The notes under the pieces: model-generated | Database searches by the model: none | Told to the model about the DNA's origin: nothing | Seen by the model: only the letters and a program-made list of their open reading frames with translations | DNA from: Pseudomonadota bacterium | GTDB taxonomy: Bacteria; Pseudomonadota; Alphaproteobacteria; Reyranellales; Reyranellaceae | Assembly: GCA_018240695.1 (NCBI GenBank) | Contig: JAFEFH010000001.1 | Location: 55,471-119,470, forward strand | Direction: 5' to 3' | Length of the DNA stretch: 64,000 nucleotides | Shown here: positions 7,352 through 16,527 of the stretch, piece after piece | Layout of the letters: each line of letters opens with the position of its first letter | Position numbering within the stretch: the stretch's first letter is position 1 | Made by a program: the position numbers and the translations under genes

Positions 7352-8323
7352 TCAGCGCCGGCCGCACCTAGTGGACTCCGTTGGTCGCGGGACGGCGGCA
7401 GGGTCCGCTGATAAAGCCGGGCGATTAGCACGAAGGTGAGCGAGGAACGGCGAGATCGTGGGATTGGAAGGTACCTTTTTCCAGCAAGCAGCGAAGCTCA
7501 TCCAACTAGCGCCAGATCGGTCGTGCATTTCCCGATGCACAACGTCGCGCTGACGAGCCTGCAGAGCCCCTTCGCACTGTATCGTCAGTCCCAGACCTGC
7601 TGAAACGAGACTTAAGAGAGCCTCTGCACTGGCCGGGTGGTATTGAATGCGGGCGCTGCCGCCGAAGGCGGCCAGCTTCGTCGCCAGCAATTCCTGCAGC
7701 TCGGGCCCCAGGCCCTGACGACTCATAAAGACAATCTCTCCGTCGAGATCTGTCCAGTTGGCGAACCGTCGATCAGACAGGGGATGCGACAGGGGTAGGA
7801 CGAGAAGGATTCGTTCAGACCACAGCGATAATATCTCACAACTCTCTTCATGTGTGTATCCGGCGACGATTGCCAAATCGAGGGTGCCGTCCAGCACCCG
7901 CCTCAGAAGGACGCGCTTGGATGCTTCAACCAAGCGTACGCTCACTTCCGGCCGCTCCTTAGCGAAGCCGACCAACGCTGGTTGCATTGGTACCGCTGCC
8001 GTGAATGTCAAAAGCCCCAGTGACAGGTGACCCGCTGCCCCTATGCCTCGAGCCTTGGCGCTTTCCAAAAGCTCGTCGAAGTCTTCGAGCAAATGCGCAG
8101 CCGTCTCCACGAAATGGACACCCGCCGGAGTCGGACGAACCCCGCCACTTGAACGCAAGAAGAGAGTGAGGCCGAGCGCATGTTCCAATTGCCAGATCGT
8201 TCGACTGAGGGTCGATTGGCGAACGCGCAGCGAATGAGCGGCACGGCGAAAGCTCCCGTGATGTGCGGCTTCCACTGCGAACCGGAGATGACGTAATCCA
8301 ACAGTCATCGGATTGCCTGTCAT
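7352..8323 (-). CDS. LysR-family transcriptional regulator
   Basis: 323 aa. The N-terminal winged helix (about 8-66) is typical: LRHLRFAVEAAHHGSFRRAA, then RQSTLSRTIWQLEHALG and LFLR. The C-terminal effector domain (about 95-300) contains GHLSLGLLTFTA, LDGTLDLAIVAG and an SAGLGLTIQ turn, as in periplasmic-binding-protein-like LysR receptors. The inducer is unknown. The target is probably nearby (the secreted protein or the region upstream), but no obvious divergent partner starts within 400 bp. Confidence 0.9.
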   Translation of the reverse strand: MTGNPMTVGLRHLRFAVEAAHHGSFRRAAHSLRVRQSTLSRTIWQLEHALGLTLFLRSSGGVRPTPAGVHFVETAAHLLEDFDELLESAKARGIGAAGHLSLGLLTFTAAVPMQPALVGFAKERPEVSVRLVEASKRVLLRRVLDGTLDLAIVAGYTHEESCEILSLWSERILLVLPLSHPLSDRRFANWTDLDGEIVFMSRQGLGPELQELLATKLAAFGGSARIQYHPASAEALLSLVSAGLGLTIQCEGALQARQRDVVHREMHDRSGASWMSFAACWKKVPSNPTISPFLAHLRANRPALSADPAAVPRPTESTRCGRR

Positions 8324-8759
8324 GCCTATTCATGAGCGTTCGATCACGTTCAAAGTCGACAGTCTGCTTGAGGCGTCGCAGTACTCGTCGCCGCTAGGCG
8401 TGCATTCTTCCAAGAGCACTGGTCAGAACAGCCTACGCTGTAAGATGAGCGTGAGCAGACTACAGCACATAATTTGTGCGCCGGACAACAGACAGGATCG
8501 CATTTCTTATTTTGATTTTTGCAGTCGTGGGCTTACAAATTTGGCACCGGTCGATGAGCAAGTTTTCTTTCGGTGCTCCAGAGGCGGAGTTGCTGAACGT
8601 CAGCCGCGGCGACCGCGATTTCTAGGCGGCGGAGGTAGGCGCCGCCGTTTTGTGGCTGCTCCGCATATGCTTGGACCACGACGGTGTGCCGCACTCTCTA
8701 GCGTTGCATGTGATCTATCTACTCAGATTATCGAGCGGAATAATCCCTTGAGTTCACGC
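8324..8759. other. 436-base gap with no recognisable gene
   Basis: Frames here are short and not protein-like on either strand. The stretch is less GC-rich than its flanks and presumably contains the LysR promoter region. I see no strong hairpin, tRNA or repeat. Confidence 0.5.
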
Positions 8760-9137
8760 CTATCTGTCGCGTATTGGCACTTTTAGGAGCCACTCGCGCG
8801 CTTCGTGAATACTGCGGAAAACCTTTGCCGGCGGGCCGTCGACTCCGAGTGCCGCGAAAATGTGAGCAAACTCACCTATTTGTGGGTTGTCGACGATGGC
8901 AAGAGGCCCACGCGGGCGATCGGTGGGAATGGCGTCTAGGACTTGTGCGAGGGCCGAAAGCTCGCCCCTGCTGAACCCCGGAGTACTGTGCGTTACGTCG
9001 ATAAGTTTGCGATAGTGCCTCAGCCGGGCATGGATTATGTCCTGAACAAACTTCGCCATGTCTGGCAATGTCAGGATCCCGGTGGCAACACCTGTGACCA
9101 GCCGGTCCAACGGGTAGATGGTCTGCTCTATCGGCAT
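8760..9137 (-). CDS. SpoIIAA/STAS-like small protein
   Basis: 125 aa, no signal peptide. The pattern fits the STAS-like/SpoIIAA-like single-domain fold common in alphaproteobacteria: an opening PLDRLVTGVATGILTLPDM, a helix containing YRKLIDVTH, then GPLAIVDNPQIGEF and a final helix EAREWLLK. Function unknown; such proteins are often encoded singly. I infer the family from segment order only. Confidence 0.6.
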   Translation of the reverse strand: MPIEQTIYPLDRLVTGVATGILTLPDMAKFVQDIIHARLRHYRKLIDVTHSTPGFSRGELSALAQVLDAIPTDRPRGPLAIVDNPQIGEFAHIFAALGVDGPPAKVFRSIHEAREWLLKVPIRDR

Positions 9138-9457
9138 GCGTGGCTACGCATCAAATCTCTGGACTGACCAAATATTCAAGCAGGCAGAGCCGCAACGAAT
9201 TCCCTGCGCGTGGCATATGCGAATGAGTTGCGGAACGCGTGGATGGACGCATGGAAGTGAACTCAACCACGGCTAACACCCTGCCGCCGTTCTTCCTTTT
9301 CAAAAAGTGCACCATTTGCCCCTCGCACGATTTGCGCACTGCCGAATTCCACCATAAGCGGAACCACCAATCTCGTTTGTCCTTGATATGGTTCGCAGGT
9401 GCTCCTCTCCTTTACGTCTGGTTGATCAGAGGCTTAGCGCAAAATTCGCACTGTCTT
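9138..9457. other. 320-base gap with no recognisable gene
   Basis: Short frames on both strands show no convincing start, composition or family match. It lies between two minus-strand genes. No repeat or RNA was identified. Confidence 0.45.
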
Positions 9458-9871
9458 TTAGCGCTTCTCGCTTGCGGACGCGTTGATTGTGTCCAGTAAA
9501 TCGTCCAATGCCTTCTTGCGGGCCGCACCATCTGGCCGGTCCGCGCGAAGAGCAGCCAGAGCGTTATCGATCGCCTTGTCGACGATGTGCCATTGGACGG
9601 CGGCCCGCTGCTTCAAGGACGGCTCAGCTTCGTCCCACGCGACTTCGAGATCCTTGATTCGAATCTTGGCACGAGGCAAGTCACCCTTTTCGACGAAGGT
9701 AGAGGTGTCGACGACAATCGTCCGAAAAAGCGAAAGGTCGCCCAACGACGCAGGGGCGGCCTCGGCAATCGAGACGATGTGACCAAATCGAATGTCCTGG
9801 CCGGCGGCATCGAGTGCGATCGCGGCGGCAAAACAAATTGCGATTTGAAAAGACTTGGTGGCTGCGCTCAT
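9458..9871 (-). CDS. small periplasmic protein of unknown function
   Basis: 137 aa from the ATG at 9871, preceded by CGGAGAA. A signal peptide ([18 protein letters not shown]) leads into a helical domain with conserved-looking blocks: [32 protein letters not shown], then [28 protein letters not shown] and a C-terminal KKALDDLLD. It lies just downstream of two DUF347 membrane proteins and their two-component system on the same strand, so it may be a periplasmic accessory of that set. No named domain recognised. Confidence 0.65.
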   Translation of the reverse strand: MSAATKSFQIAICFAAAIALDAAGQDIRFGHIVSIAEAAPASLGDLSLFRTIVVDTSTFVEKGDLPRAKIRIKDLEVAWDEAEPSLKQRAAVQWHIVDKAIDNALAALRADRPDGAARKKALDDLLDTINASASEKR

Positions 9872-9954
9872 CAAATTCTCCGTTTCGTCGGAATGGTGTG
9901 CTCATGCTGTGGAAGGGTGCGGATCGCGTATGCAGTTCGATATGAACTCTGTGG

Positions 9955-10740
9955 CTACGCACTTTTGCCTGCGTCAGGGCCATGTCCGGTTGCTCGTACC
10001 TGTTGCACTGCTACCAGAGTGCCGATAGCGAGGAGGAAAAGCAGGCTCGTATAGACCGTGCCGAGGCCCAGGCCGCCGTAGGTGCGACCCTGAGAAACGA
10101 GATCGCCCAGCGATGCGCCGAGCGGGCGCGTCAGGATATAGGCGAGCCAAAATGCGAGCACCGCGCTGACGCCCACATAGTAAGCGGCGCCAATAATCGC
10201 AATCAGCCCGGCGAAGATGATAACTCCTATCCCGAAGCCGAGGCCAAGCGCTTCCGTCGCCAAGTCGCCGGCAGCGGTTCCAAGCGCGAAGGTCAGCAGG
10301 ATGGCAGCCCAATAGAAAAGCTCGCGTCGCCGGGTGACGATGGTCTGGATAGCGAGCGTTCCCTCGATCGCATACCAGACGGCGAAGATGGTCGCGAGGC
10401 CGAGAGCAAAGGCGACCGTGCTGGCATAGAGGTTGACGCCCAAACCGTCGGTCAGGGCGTCCGTGATCTGCGTGCCGACGACGCTCACGAGAACGACGGT
10501 GAGCCAGTAGATCCAGGGGATGCAGCGATGGCTTCGCAACTGCATCGTAAGTGCCGTGATGAGAAGGGCAACCATGAGGCCGCCCGTCAGGGCCGTCCCC
10601 AGACCGACGTGGACAGCCAGGTAGTCTGCTCCCGTTTCTCCGACGGTCGTCGAAAGTATCTTAATGATCCAGAAAGCGATGCTGATTGCCGGGACCTTGT
10701 TGAGCATGGTCGCGGCTGCCAAGGTTTTAGTCGATGTCAT
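9955..10740 (-). CDS. DUF347-repeat membrane protein (COG4705 type)
   Basis: 261 aa with about eight membrane segments arranged as repeated two-helix units, each with a conserved aromatic/charged signature: AFWIIKILSTTVGETGADY, YWLTVVLVSVVGTQITDAL, FYWAAILLTFALGTAAGDL and LTRPLGASLGDLVSQ. This is the DUF347 repeat pattern. The transported substrate is unknown. A paralogue lies directly upstream and a two-component system follows, suggesting regulated expression. A third, broken paralogue is at 16528-17170. Confidence 0.85.
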   Translation of the reverse strand: MTSTKTLAAATMLNKVPAISIAFWIIKILSTTVGETGADYLAVHVGLGTALTGGLMVALLITALTMQLRSHRCIPWIYWLTVVLVSVVGTQITDALTDGLGVNLYASTVAFALGLATIFAVWYAIEGTLAIQTIVTRRRELFYWAAILLTFALGTAAGDLATEALGLGFGIGVIIFAGLIAIIGAAYYVGVSAVLAFWLAYILTRPLGASLGDLVSQGRTYGGLGLGTVYTSLLFLLAIGTLVAVQQVRATGHGPDAGKSA

Positions 10741-10821
10741 GCGGGTAGCCTTCTTTAAGTTCGGCGGAAGCCGCCCTGGACCGTCGAGAGCGGATTGCCG
10801 GTTCGGCTAAAGGAGCGCTCG

Positions 10822-11598
10822 TCACGTGGGCACCCGGCGTTCTTCGGGATGCACGCCGGCTTTCTGCGGCAGCAGCGCGACCAGCGCGACGATGACAATC
10901 GTAAGAACTATCGAGGCATAGAAGCGGCTGATGTTCAGACCGCCGTTAGCCAGAGGCTTGTCGAGTAAATCCCCGAGCGTGGCACCCAAGGGTCGCGTCA
11001 GGATGAAGGCGCTCCAGAACAGCAGCACGCGAGAGACGTTGGTAAAAACATACAGGCCGGCGATCACGGCCAGTCCCGCTGCGAAGACAAGGGCACCGCG
11101 CTCGTAGCCTAACGTGTTGGTATCGGCCATCCAGTCGCCGAGCGCCGTGCCCAGGGTTTGCGAGAACAGGATGGCGCCCCAATAGAACATCTCCGTTCTC
11201 GGCGACTTGACGGTATCCACGGAGATCGAGCCTTCGATCCGGTACCAGATGCCTAGTGTAATTATCAGAAGCGCGAACAAGATCGACGATCCTCCGGCAT
11301 GGCCGATACCGAGTGATCGGTCGGCGAAATCCGCCATGGTCGTGCCGGCCGTGGTCGTGGCGACGATGACCAACCAGTAGAGGAACGGCCGAAAGGATTT
11401 GGTGGCAATCTGGGTGGCCACGGCAACGACAAAGATCGCGATGAAGATGCCGCTACCGATCGCGTAGCCGAGTTTCATCGACATCGACACGGCATCGCCG
11501 CCGGTCTCACCGAGCGTCGTCGCGACGATCTTGATGATCCAGAAGCCGAGAGTCACCGCAGGCACTTTGCTCAAAGTACTTTTCTCAAGCTCGCTCAT
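10822..11598 (-). CDS. second DUF347-repeat membrane protein
   Basis: 258 aa from the ATG at 11598 with an AAAGGA box 7 nt upstream. It has the same repeat architecture as its neighbour: GFWIIKIVATTLGETGGDA, YWLVIVATTTAGTTMADF, MFYWGAILFSQTLGTALGDW and ILTRPLGATLGDLLDK. The two copies are clearly divergent, so this is an old duplication or paired acquisition. It sits between the histidine kinase gene and the first DUF347 gene, all on the minus strand, and is probably one operon (RR, HK, DUF347, DUF347). Confidence 0.85.
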   Translation of the reverse strand: MSELEKSTLSKVPAVTLGFWIIKIVATTLGETGGDAVSMSMKLGYAIGSGIFIAIFVVAVATQIATKSFRPFLYWLVIVATTTAGTTMADFADRSLGIGHAGGSSILFALLIITLGIWYRIEGSISVDTVKSPRTEMFYWGAILFSQTLGTALGDWMADTNTLGYERGALVFAAGLAVIAGLYVFTNVSRVLLFWSAFILTRPLGATLGDLLDKPLANGGLNISRFYASIVLTIVIVALVALLPQKAGVHPEERRVPT

Positions 11599-11648
11599 CC
11601 GAATTCCTTTCAACGCCAATAGTCGCAAAGGGTTGGTCTTGGCCGCAC

Positions 11649-13013
11649 TCAACGGGGACTCGCTGGTGTTGTATCGATTCCCAGAGCAATCCATACGTGA
11701 AGGCCTTTTTCGTGGACTGAATCTGTCCACCTGAGGATGACGGTTCCGTCGAGCCGGTCGACGATCGCCCGAACTATGGAAAGGCCGAGGCCCGAGCCAA
11801 CTTCGACGGTGGTGCCGCCCCGGTAGAAGGGGTCGAAGACCCTGCCGCGTTCCCGTAGGGGAATGCCGGGGCCGTTGTCGCAAACATCGATCGTAGTCCT
11901 CCGGCCTTTGCTCTCGATCGAGACCTCGACTTTGCCGCCCGAAGTCGAGTAGCGGATCGCGTTGTCGAGAACGTTCCTCAGCAGCAGCACCAGTTCGATC
12001 TCCTGAGCCGCCGCAGCAGCGGAGTCCGGGCAGTCGACTTCGATCTCTATGTTCTTGCGATCCGCTTCCGGCAGTAGATCCTGCAGCACGCGGCGCAAGA
12101 CCGGCTGCAACGGCACAAGATTGCGCGATGCGGGCGTGTCGGACTGCACCCGCGTGAGCGCCAGCAGCTGTTCCAAAAGAGCGCGTAGGCGGGCGATGCC
12201 CTGCCGTGCAGGCGCGAGCCGCTCTGCCACTGGCTCGGTCCTCATGGCTCCCGCGGCGTTCTCGATCTGCACGGAGAGAGCCGTGAGCGGCGACCGCAGT
12301 TCGTGGGCCGCGTCGGCGACAAAGCGACGTTGGATTCCCGCCGCATCCGACAGCCTCCGAAGAAGGCGATTGATCGCCTGCACAAAGGGAAGGAGCTCGA
12401 CAGGCACTTTGGCCGCCGGTACCGGCGCGAGATCGCGATCGGTCAATCGATCGATACTTTGCGCCAGCGCGTTGACCGGACGAAGCGTCCGCCTGACCAG
12501 CAGACCGACGAGGCCGCAGAGGATGGGCCAGAGCAGCAACAGGGGTACGACGGTCCAAGTCCCGCTGTCGACCGCGTTTTCGTTGCGCACCGCCGTTCTC
12601 TGGCCGACGACAATGCGCCGCTGGTCGTGGAGGGAATGGACGAAGAGGCGCCAGGACGATCCGTCGATTTGCACGGTCTGCAATCCGTCTCGCAGGCCCA
12701 TGGGGAGCGGGATCGAACTCCGGGTGGAGCTTGCGTCCATGTCCAACGGCAGACTCCAGACCACGACACGCATATCGCGATTGCTCTCCGGCAACGCCGC
12801 GGCATCGGCCTGCACGCTTTCGGCAGAATTGCCACGTTGGGCGATGAAGGCGATCTGCCGCAGGAGATCGTCCTGGAACTCGTGTGCTTCCTGAAACGCG
12901 GAGGTGAACGACCACACCCCGAAGGCGAGGGAAAATGCGAGAAGCATGATTGAGATACCGGCAAATAGCCGCCATTGCAGCGATCGCCTTACTCTGTCCT
13001 TGAAACCATCCAT
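11649..13013 (-). CDS. QseC/PmrB-like sensor histidine kinase
   Basis: 454 aa. Membrane helices lie at about 14-36 and 155-175 around a periplasmic loop of about 115 residues. A HAMP-like linker (RRTLRPVNALAQSIDRL) follows, then the H-box HELRSPLTAL with the phospho-acceptor His near residue 237. The N box is DNAIRYS and the G boxes are DNGPGIP and GSGLGLSIV. The loop has few Cys, His or acidic clusters, so the signal is not obvious; PepSY neighbours in such sets suggest envelope stress or metal. Its start overlaps the response-regulator stop by 25 bases, so the two are translationally linked. Confidence 0.92.
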   Translation of the reverse strand: MDGFKDRVRRSLQWRLFAGISIMLLAFSLAFGVWSFTSAFQEAHEFQDDLLRQIAFIAQRGNSAESVQADAAALPESNRDMRVVVWSLPLDMDASSTRSSIPLPMGLRDGLQTVQIDGSSWRLFVHSLHDQRRIVVGQRTAVRNENAVDSGTWTVVPLLLLWPILCGLVGLLVRRTLRPVNALAQSIDRLTDRDLAPVPAAKVPVELLPFVQAINRLLRRLSDAAGIQRRFVADAAHELRSPLTALSVQIENAAGAMRTEPVAERLAPARQGIARLRALLEQLLALTRVQSDTPASRNLVPLQPVLRRVLQDLLPEADRKNIEIEVDCPDSAAAAAQEIELVLLLRNVLDNAIRYSTSGGKVEVSIESKGRRTTIDVCDNGPGIPLRERGRVFDPFYRGGTTVEVGSGLGLSIVRAIVDRLDGTVILRWTDSVHEKGLHVWIALGIDTTPASPR

Positions 13014-13651
13014 CCCAGGCCCCGCACGTTCTTGATCGTTGTCGCACCCAGCTTCTTTCGGATCGTATGGATCAGAAATTCGACGGCGTTGCTCTCGACT
13101 TCTTCATTCCAGCCGTAAATTCTGTCCTCCAGCTCCGTCCGCGAAAGTATGGTTCCTGGACGCAGGAGCAGCGCCTGCAACAGGGCAAATTCCCGGGCGG
13201 ACAGGACGACTGTCGTGCCATTGCACGTCGCCTCTCGCGTGGCCGGATCGAGCGTGAGAGTGCCATTGCCGAGAACAGCATTGGCATTGCCCGCTCTGCG
13301 CCGGATGACCGCGCGCATGCGCGCCAACAGTTCTCCGATCTCGAACGGCTTGACGAGGTAGTCGTCGGCGCCGTGGTCGAGGCCTGCGACGCGGGAGTCG
13401 ACTGCGTCGCGCGCTGTGACGATGATCACCGGCACATCGATGCCTTTTTGTCTCATCTTCTCCAGGACCTGGAGACCGTCCTGCGCCGGCAAGCCCAGAT
13501 CGAGAAGCACGATATCGTAGCGCTGGTCTGTCAGCGCCTGTAATGCCGTTGCACCATCCGTGACCCAGTCGGCAGCATAGGCGGCATCGATGAGAGCCTG
13601 CCTCACGGCCGCGCCGATCATCCGATCGTCTTCGATTAGCAAAGCTCGCAT
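12989..13651 (-). CDS. OmpR/QseB-like response regulator
   Basis: About 220 aa from the ATG at 13651 (SD-like GTGAGG 3-5 nt upstream; a GTG nine bases earlier is possible). The receiver domain holds the acidic pocket LLIEDD, phospho-acceptor Asp51 in IVLLDLGLP, and the Thr/Lys switch residues in VIIVTARD and DDYLVKPF. The C-terminal winged helix (about 125-220) ends in the usual EFLIHTIRKKLG...VRGLGWMV. It is partnered with the overlapping kinase and likely controls the DUF347 genes and the nearby PepSY gene. Confidence 0.93.
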   Translation of the reverse strand: MRALLIEDDRMIGAAVRQALIDAAYAADWVTDGATALQALTDQRYDIVLLDLGLPAQDGLQVLEKMRQKGIDVPVIIVTARDAVDSRVAGLDHGADDYLVKPFEIGELLARMRAVIRRRAGNANAVLGNGTLTLDPATREATCNGTTVVLSAREFALLQALLLRPGTILSRTELEDRIYGWNEEVESNAVEFLIHTIRKKLGATTIKNVRGLGWMVSRTE

Positions 13652-13781
13652 CGTCCTCACCTGGGGGCTGGGTCATCCACCCCATGTATTGCCGATGGGC
13701 ACATGGCCCTCTCGCCGTATTTATGCCTCGCCGAAGGGTCGACCACGCACGAGGAGGTCGACCCCGGGCGGCCTTGGCTCG

Positions 13782-14113
13782 TTAGTCTTCCGCGTCCGAA
13801 TGTTCGTCGGTATCCTCTTTGTCTTCCGTAGCGGAAATTACCGACCCCTTTGCGGCGTTCACTTTGACGTCGTAGGCCTTGGTGCCGTTCACCACCTCGA
13901 CATCGTAGACCCACTGGCCTTCGCTTTTTTCGAACTCTGCGCGCGCCGCCTTGCCGCCGGCATGCTGCTCGGCCGCCGTAACGGCCTGGCTCATGCCGAT
14001 GCCGGCAGCGGCCATTGCGGGCGGATCTGAGTCGTGGGCTGAAGCCGCAAAGCCGACGCCCCCCATGGCAACGATCACTGCACTGGCGAGGGAAAGTTTG
14101 TTGTTCGCTTCAT
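13782..14113 (-). CDS. PepSY-domain periplasmic protein, 5' frameshift suspected
   Basis: The body reads as a small exported PepSY protein: a hydrophobic signal (KLSLASAVIVAMGGVGFAASA), then AVTAAEQHAGGKAARAEFEKS and QWVYDVEVVNGTKAYDVKVN, ending in an acidic tail. The best start is the ATG at 14113 (AAAGGAGACC box just upstream), but that ATG is one base out of frame with the body and its own frame stops after 12 codons. A one-base change in the AACAAC run after ATGAAGCG would join them as MK-x-NNKLSLASA. In the body frame only a GTG at 14138 is open. This is either a sequencing error or a real lesion. Such genes often accompany QseBC/PmrAB-type systems. Confidence 0.7.
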
Positions 14114-14309
14114 GGTCGGTCTCCTTTGCGGGATGCACATATTTTGTGCGGGAGTAGAGACTGACCGATCAGACTTAGCCGGGACTTAGGCTCGGGCCCG
14201 CGGGCGATTAGACGAGAATTATACAGCGAATGGACCCAAAAGGTTCGACAGTCTGTAGCCCCGTTTTTCAGGGTTCGAGCGTGGCCGGGCCGGCTTCCGT
14301 TGGATAGAT

Positions 14310-15389
14310 CTAGCGCCCCGGGGCGTCGCGTCTTCCCGCCGTGACCTCGAGCGATCGCGACACATCTTGCAATTCGGTGACGGAGCTGGTGGGCAAGGCT
14401 ACTTTGTCACCCGCTGCGAACGCCACCGAAGCGTAACCGAATTGATGCACTGCACGTGCGACACGACCGGCGACCACGACACCCAATACTAAACACAGGA
14501 TGGCAACCAGAAGTCCTACGGCCGCCACTATCATGGCGGTGTGCCACAGCGGCGCATCTATGACCGCTGTTGGCAATGCAACGACCGCTGTCAAGCCGGT
14601 GCCCGGCAGGCGCCGGAAAGAGCTCTGCACGGCGACGCCTTGCCGCGAGACGCTGTCAAAGTGACCCGATCGCGGTACGCCGCGTGCCGCTTCGATCGTC
14701 TCGGGACTAGCGTGACGGCCGACATATTTGCCGGCCTCTTCGCTCCGGGCAATCACGGTCCCCGTGCGGTCGACAATACCGGCCAGCCAGCCTTTGCGGA
14801 GACCGGCATCGGCGAACAGAGCCTGGAAGCGCGACGGCGAGAAGCCGCCCACCAGCACGAATGCGACCGTGCCATTGACCATGCAAGGAACCGAAACATA
14901 GACGAAGCCAAGCTTTGCGTCCTCGCTTGCCAGCAGACCGGAAATGAAGACCTTCTGCCCGCCGACGATTTCCGAAACCCCGACGCTCTTCGCCGAGGGG
15001 AATGCTATCAGATCGGCAGCCCTTGAATTGAAGACTAAGTGGCCGCCCTGGTCGTACAGACCCATCACGTCGATCCCGTTCTCACGGGCAACGTCGGCAA
15101 GTTTGGGCACGATATCCGCGTCGACCGCCTGTATGCGCGGATATACCGCGAGTCCGTTCAGGAATCCCGCCGTGGTTTGGATCTCGCGTTCTATGAGATC
15201 CGAAAGATCGTCTACAGCATCGACCGCGTTGGCTTCGATGGTCCGACGGGCCGCAGCAGCGTAGTCCCAGGCCAATATCGCGCCGAGCGCAAACAAGGGC
15301 ACAACTATTGCCGCAATGAGCATCAGCAAATACGACTGTATAGAAAGGCCGAAGGGCGGCTTAGTCGGGCGTATCGACGTGTAAGTCAT
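14310..15389 (-). CDS. Cache-domain membrane sensor lacking an output domain
   Basis: 359 aa. One N-terminal helix (about 17-40) is followed by a large periplasmic double-Cache-like domain (about 45-270: IEREIQTTAGFLNGLAVYPRIQ, MGLYDQGGHLVFNSR, VPCMVNGTVAFVLVG, GIVDRTGTVIARS), a second helix (about 280-308) and a short HAMP-like segment with the linker VTELQDVSRSLE. It stops at the point where PAS and kinase domains normally follow in this sensor family. The following DNA does not encode them, so this is a truncated or stand-alone sensor. Confidence 0.8.
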   Translation of the reverse strand: MTYTSIRPTKPPFGLSIQSYLLMLIAAIVVPLFALGAILAWDYAAAARRTIEANAVDAVDDLSDLIEREIQTTAGFLNGLAVYPRIQAVDADIVPKLADVARENGIDVMGLYDQGGHLVFNSRAADLIAFPSAKSVGVSEIVGGQKVFISGLLASEDAKLGFVYVSVPCMVNGTVAFVLVGGFSPSRFQALFADAGLRKGWLAGIVDRTGTVIARSEEAGKYVGRHASPETIEAARGVPRSGHFDSVSRQGVAVQSSFRRLPGTGLTAVVALPTAVIDAPLWHTAMIVAAVGLLVAILCLVLGVVVAGRVARAVHQFGYASVAFAAGDKVALPTSSVTELQDVSRSLEVTAGRRDAPGR

Positions 15390-15502
15390 CTCTCTACTTT
15401 ACCTGAAGCCGATTGTCGGAGTGCGCAACGCGGGCGAGCTTAAAGAGCTTTTAAAGATGTACAATTCTCAGCCACTTCAGATGCGACGCATGGCGTCGAA
15501 CG

Positions 15503-16408
15503 CTAATGTCTTCCCACAATCTCAAGTACCGGGCGCCAATCCTCGACTAGTTGTTCAGATTCTCTGATTTCGTCGGCGGTCATCGTCGAGGCAAGCTGGT
15601 CGCGCAGGCGCGTGGCCATACCGACATAGTCCCGTTCGCCCGGTGCCTGAGCCAAAGGCAGTCTGACAATCGCTACGCTATACCACTTGTACGCTTCGAC
15701 CTTGCTTTCAGGAACTCCTGCGCCCGAAGCATACATCGTAGCAAGATTTACTTGCGCCCGCCCATAGCCCTGATTGGCTGCTCTCCGATACCAAATCAAA
15801 GCTTCGTCGTAATCATTAGGCCTGCCGAGACCTTTGACGCAAGCGACTCCAAGGTTGAATTGGGCTTGAGGCTCACCCTGTTCGGCGGCAAGTTTATACC
15901 AATGCACTGCTTTTTCATGGTCTTGCGGCAGGAGCCAGCCTTGGGAATAGACAATGCCGAGGCTGAACTGGGCAAGCGGTCCACCTTTCTCCGCGACTGC
16001 AACCTGCAGTCTTTCCGCCTCGGCGTAGTCTTGAGGCACGCCCAGGCCGAAGCTATAGAGCCGCGCAAGCTTGAACATGGAACTCAGGTAGCCTTGATCC
16101 GCGGCCTTCCGATACCAGCGCGCCGCTTCGGCGTAATCCTGTGAAACGCCACGACCTTTCTCGTACAAAAAGCCGAAGTTGTGTTGCGCTGCTGCCAAGC
16201 CACCTTCGGCGATCGGACGCAGCAGAGTGGCGGCCGCCGTGTAGTCCTTCAACTCGTAAGCTGTTACAGCGTCTTCAAACGGTCCTGCCTGAACATTTCC
16301 CGGCATCAATACGACCAATGACACAATACTGACCGCCATCACCAAGGATCGCGCAAGCTTACAGCAGGCCGTCACTTGGTCGAGCAATTGATGCTTCACT
16401 CTAGTCAT
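15503..16408 (-). CDS. Sel1-repeat secreted protein
   Basis: 301 aa with an N-terminal signal (about 20-42). It carries five or so Sel1-like repeats of 36 residues: AQHNFGFLYEKGRGVSQDY, SMFKLARLYSFGLGVPQDY, AQFSLGIVYSQGWLLPQDH, AQFNLGVACVKGLGRPNDY and AQVNLATMYASGAGVPESK. These alpha/alpha solenoids mediate protein contacts in the periplasm. The C-terminal 60 residues are a helical cap. No operon partner is evident. Confidence 0.88.
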   Translation of the reverse strand: MTRVKHQLLDQVTACCKLARSLVMAVSIVSLVVLMPGNVQAGPFEDAVTAYELKDYTAAATLLRPIAEGGLAAAQHNFGFLYEKGRGVSQDYAEAARWYRKAADQGYLSSMFKLARLYSFGLGVPQDYAEAERLQVAVAEKGGPLAQFSLGIVYSQGWLLPQDHEKAVHWYKLAAEQGEPQAQFNLGVACVKGLGRPNDYDEALIWYRRAANQGYGRAQVNLATMYASGAGVPESKVEAYKWYSVAIVRLPLAQAPGERDYVGMATRLRDQLASTMTADEIRESEQLVEDWRPVLEIVGRH

Positions 16409-16527
16409 TCTTGAACTTTAAAGTAGCCCGAAATCCTCAGCTACTGGTTTCCGAGCGTAAGCAACGCACTGTGAAGCTCCGCAACGGCTGATACCAGGCT
16501 CAGGTCCAGCCCGTTGCTGGGCGCAGT

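Noticed and set aside
10822..13047. 741-aa ORF joining the kinase region to DUF347
   Set aside because: The N-terminal 480 residues are a shadow of the histidine kinase; the real DUF347 protein starts at 11598 with its own ribosome site.
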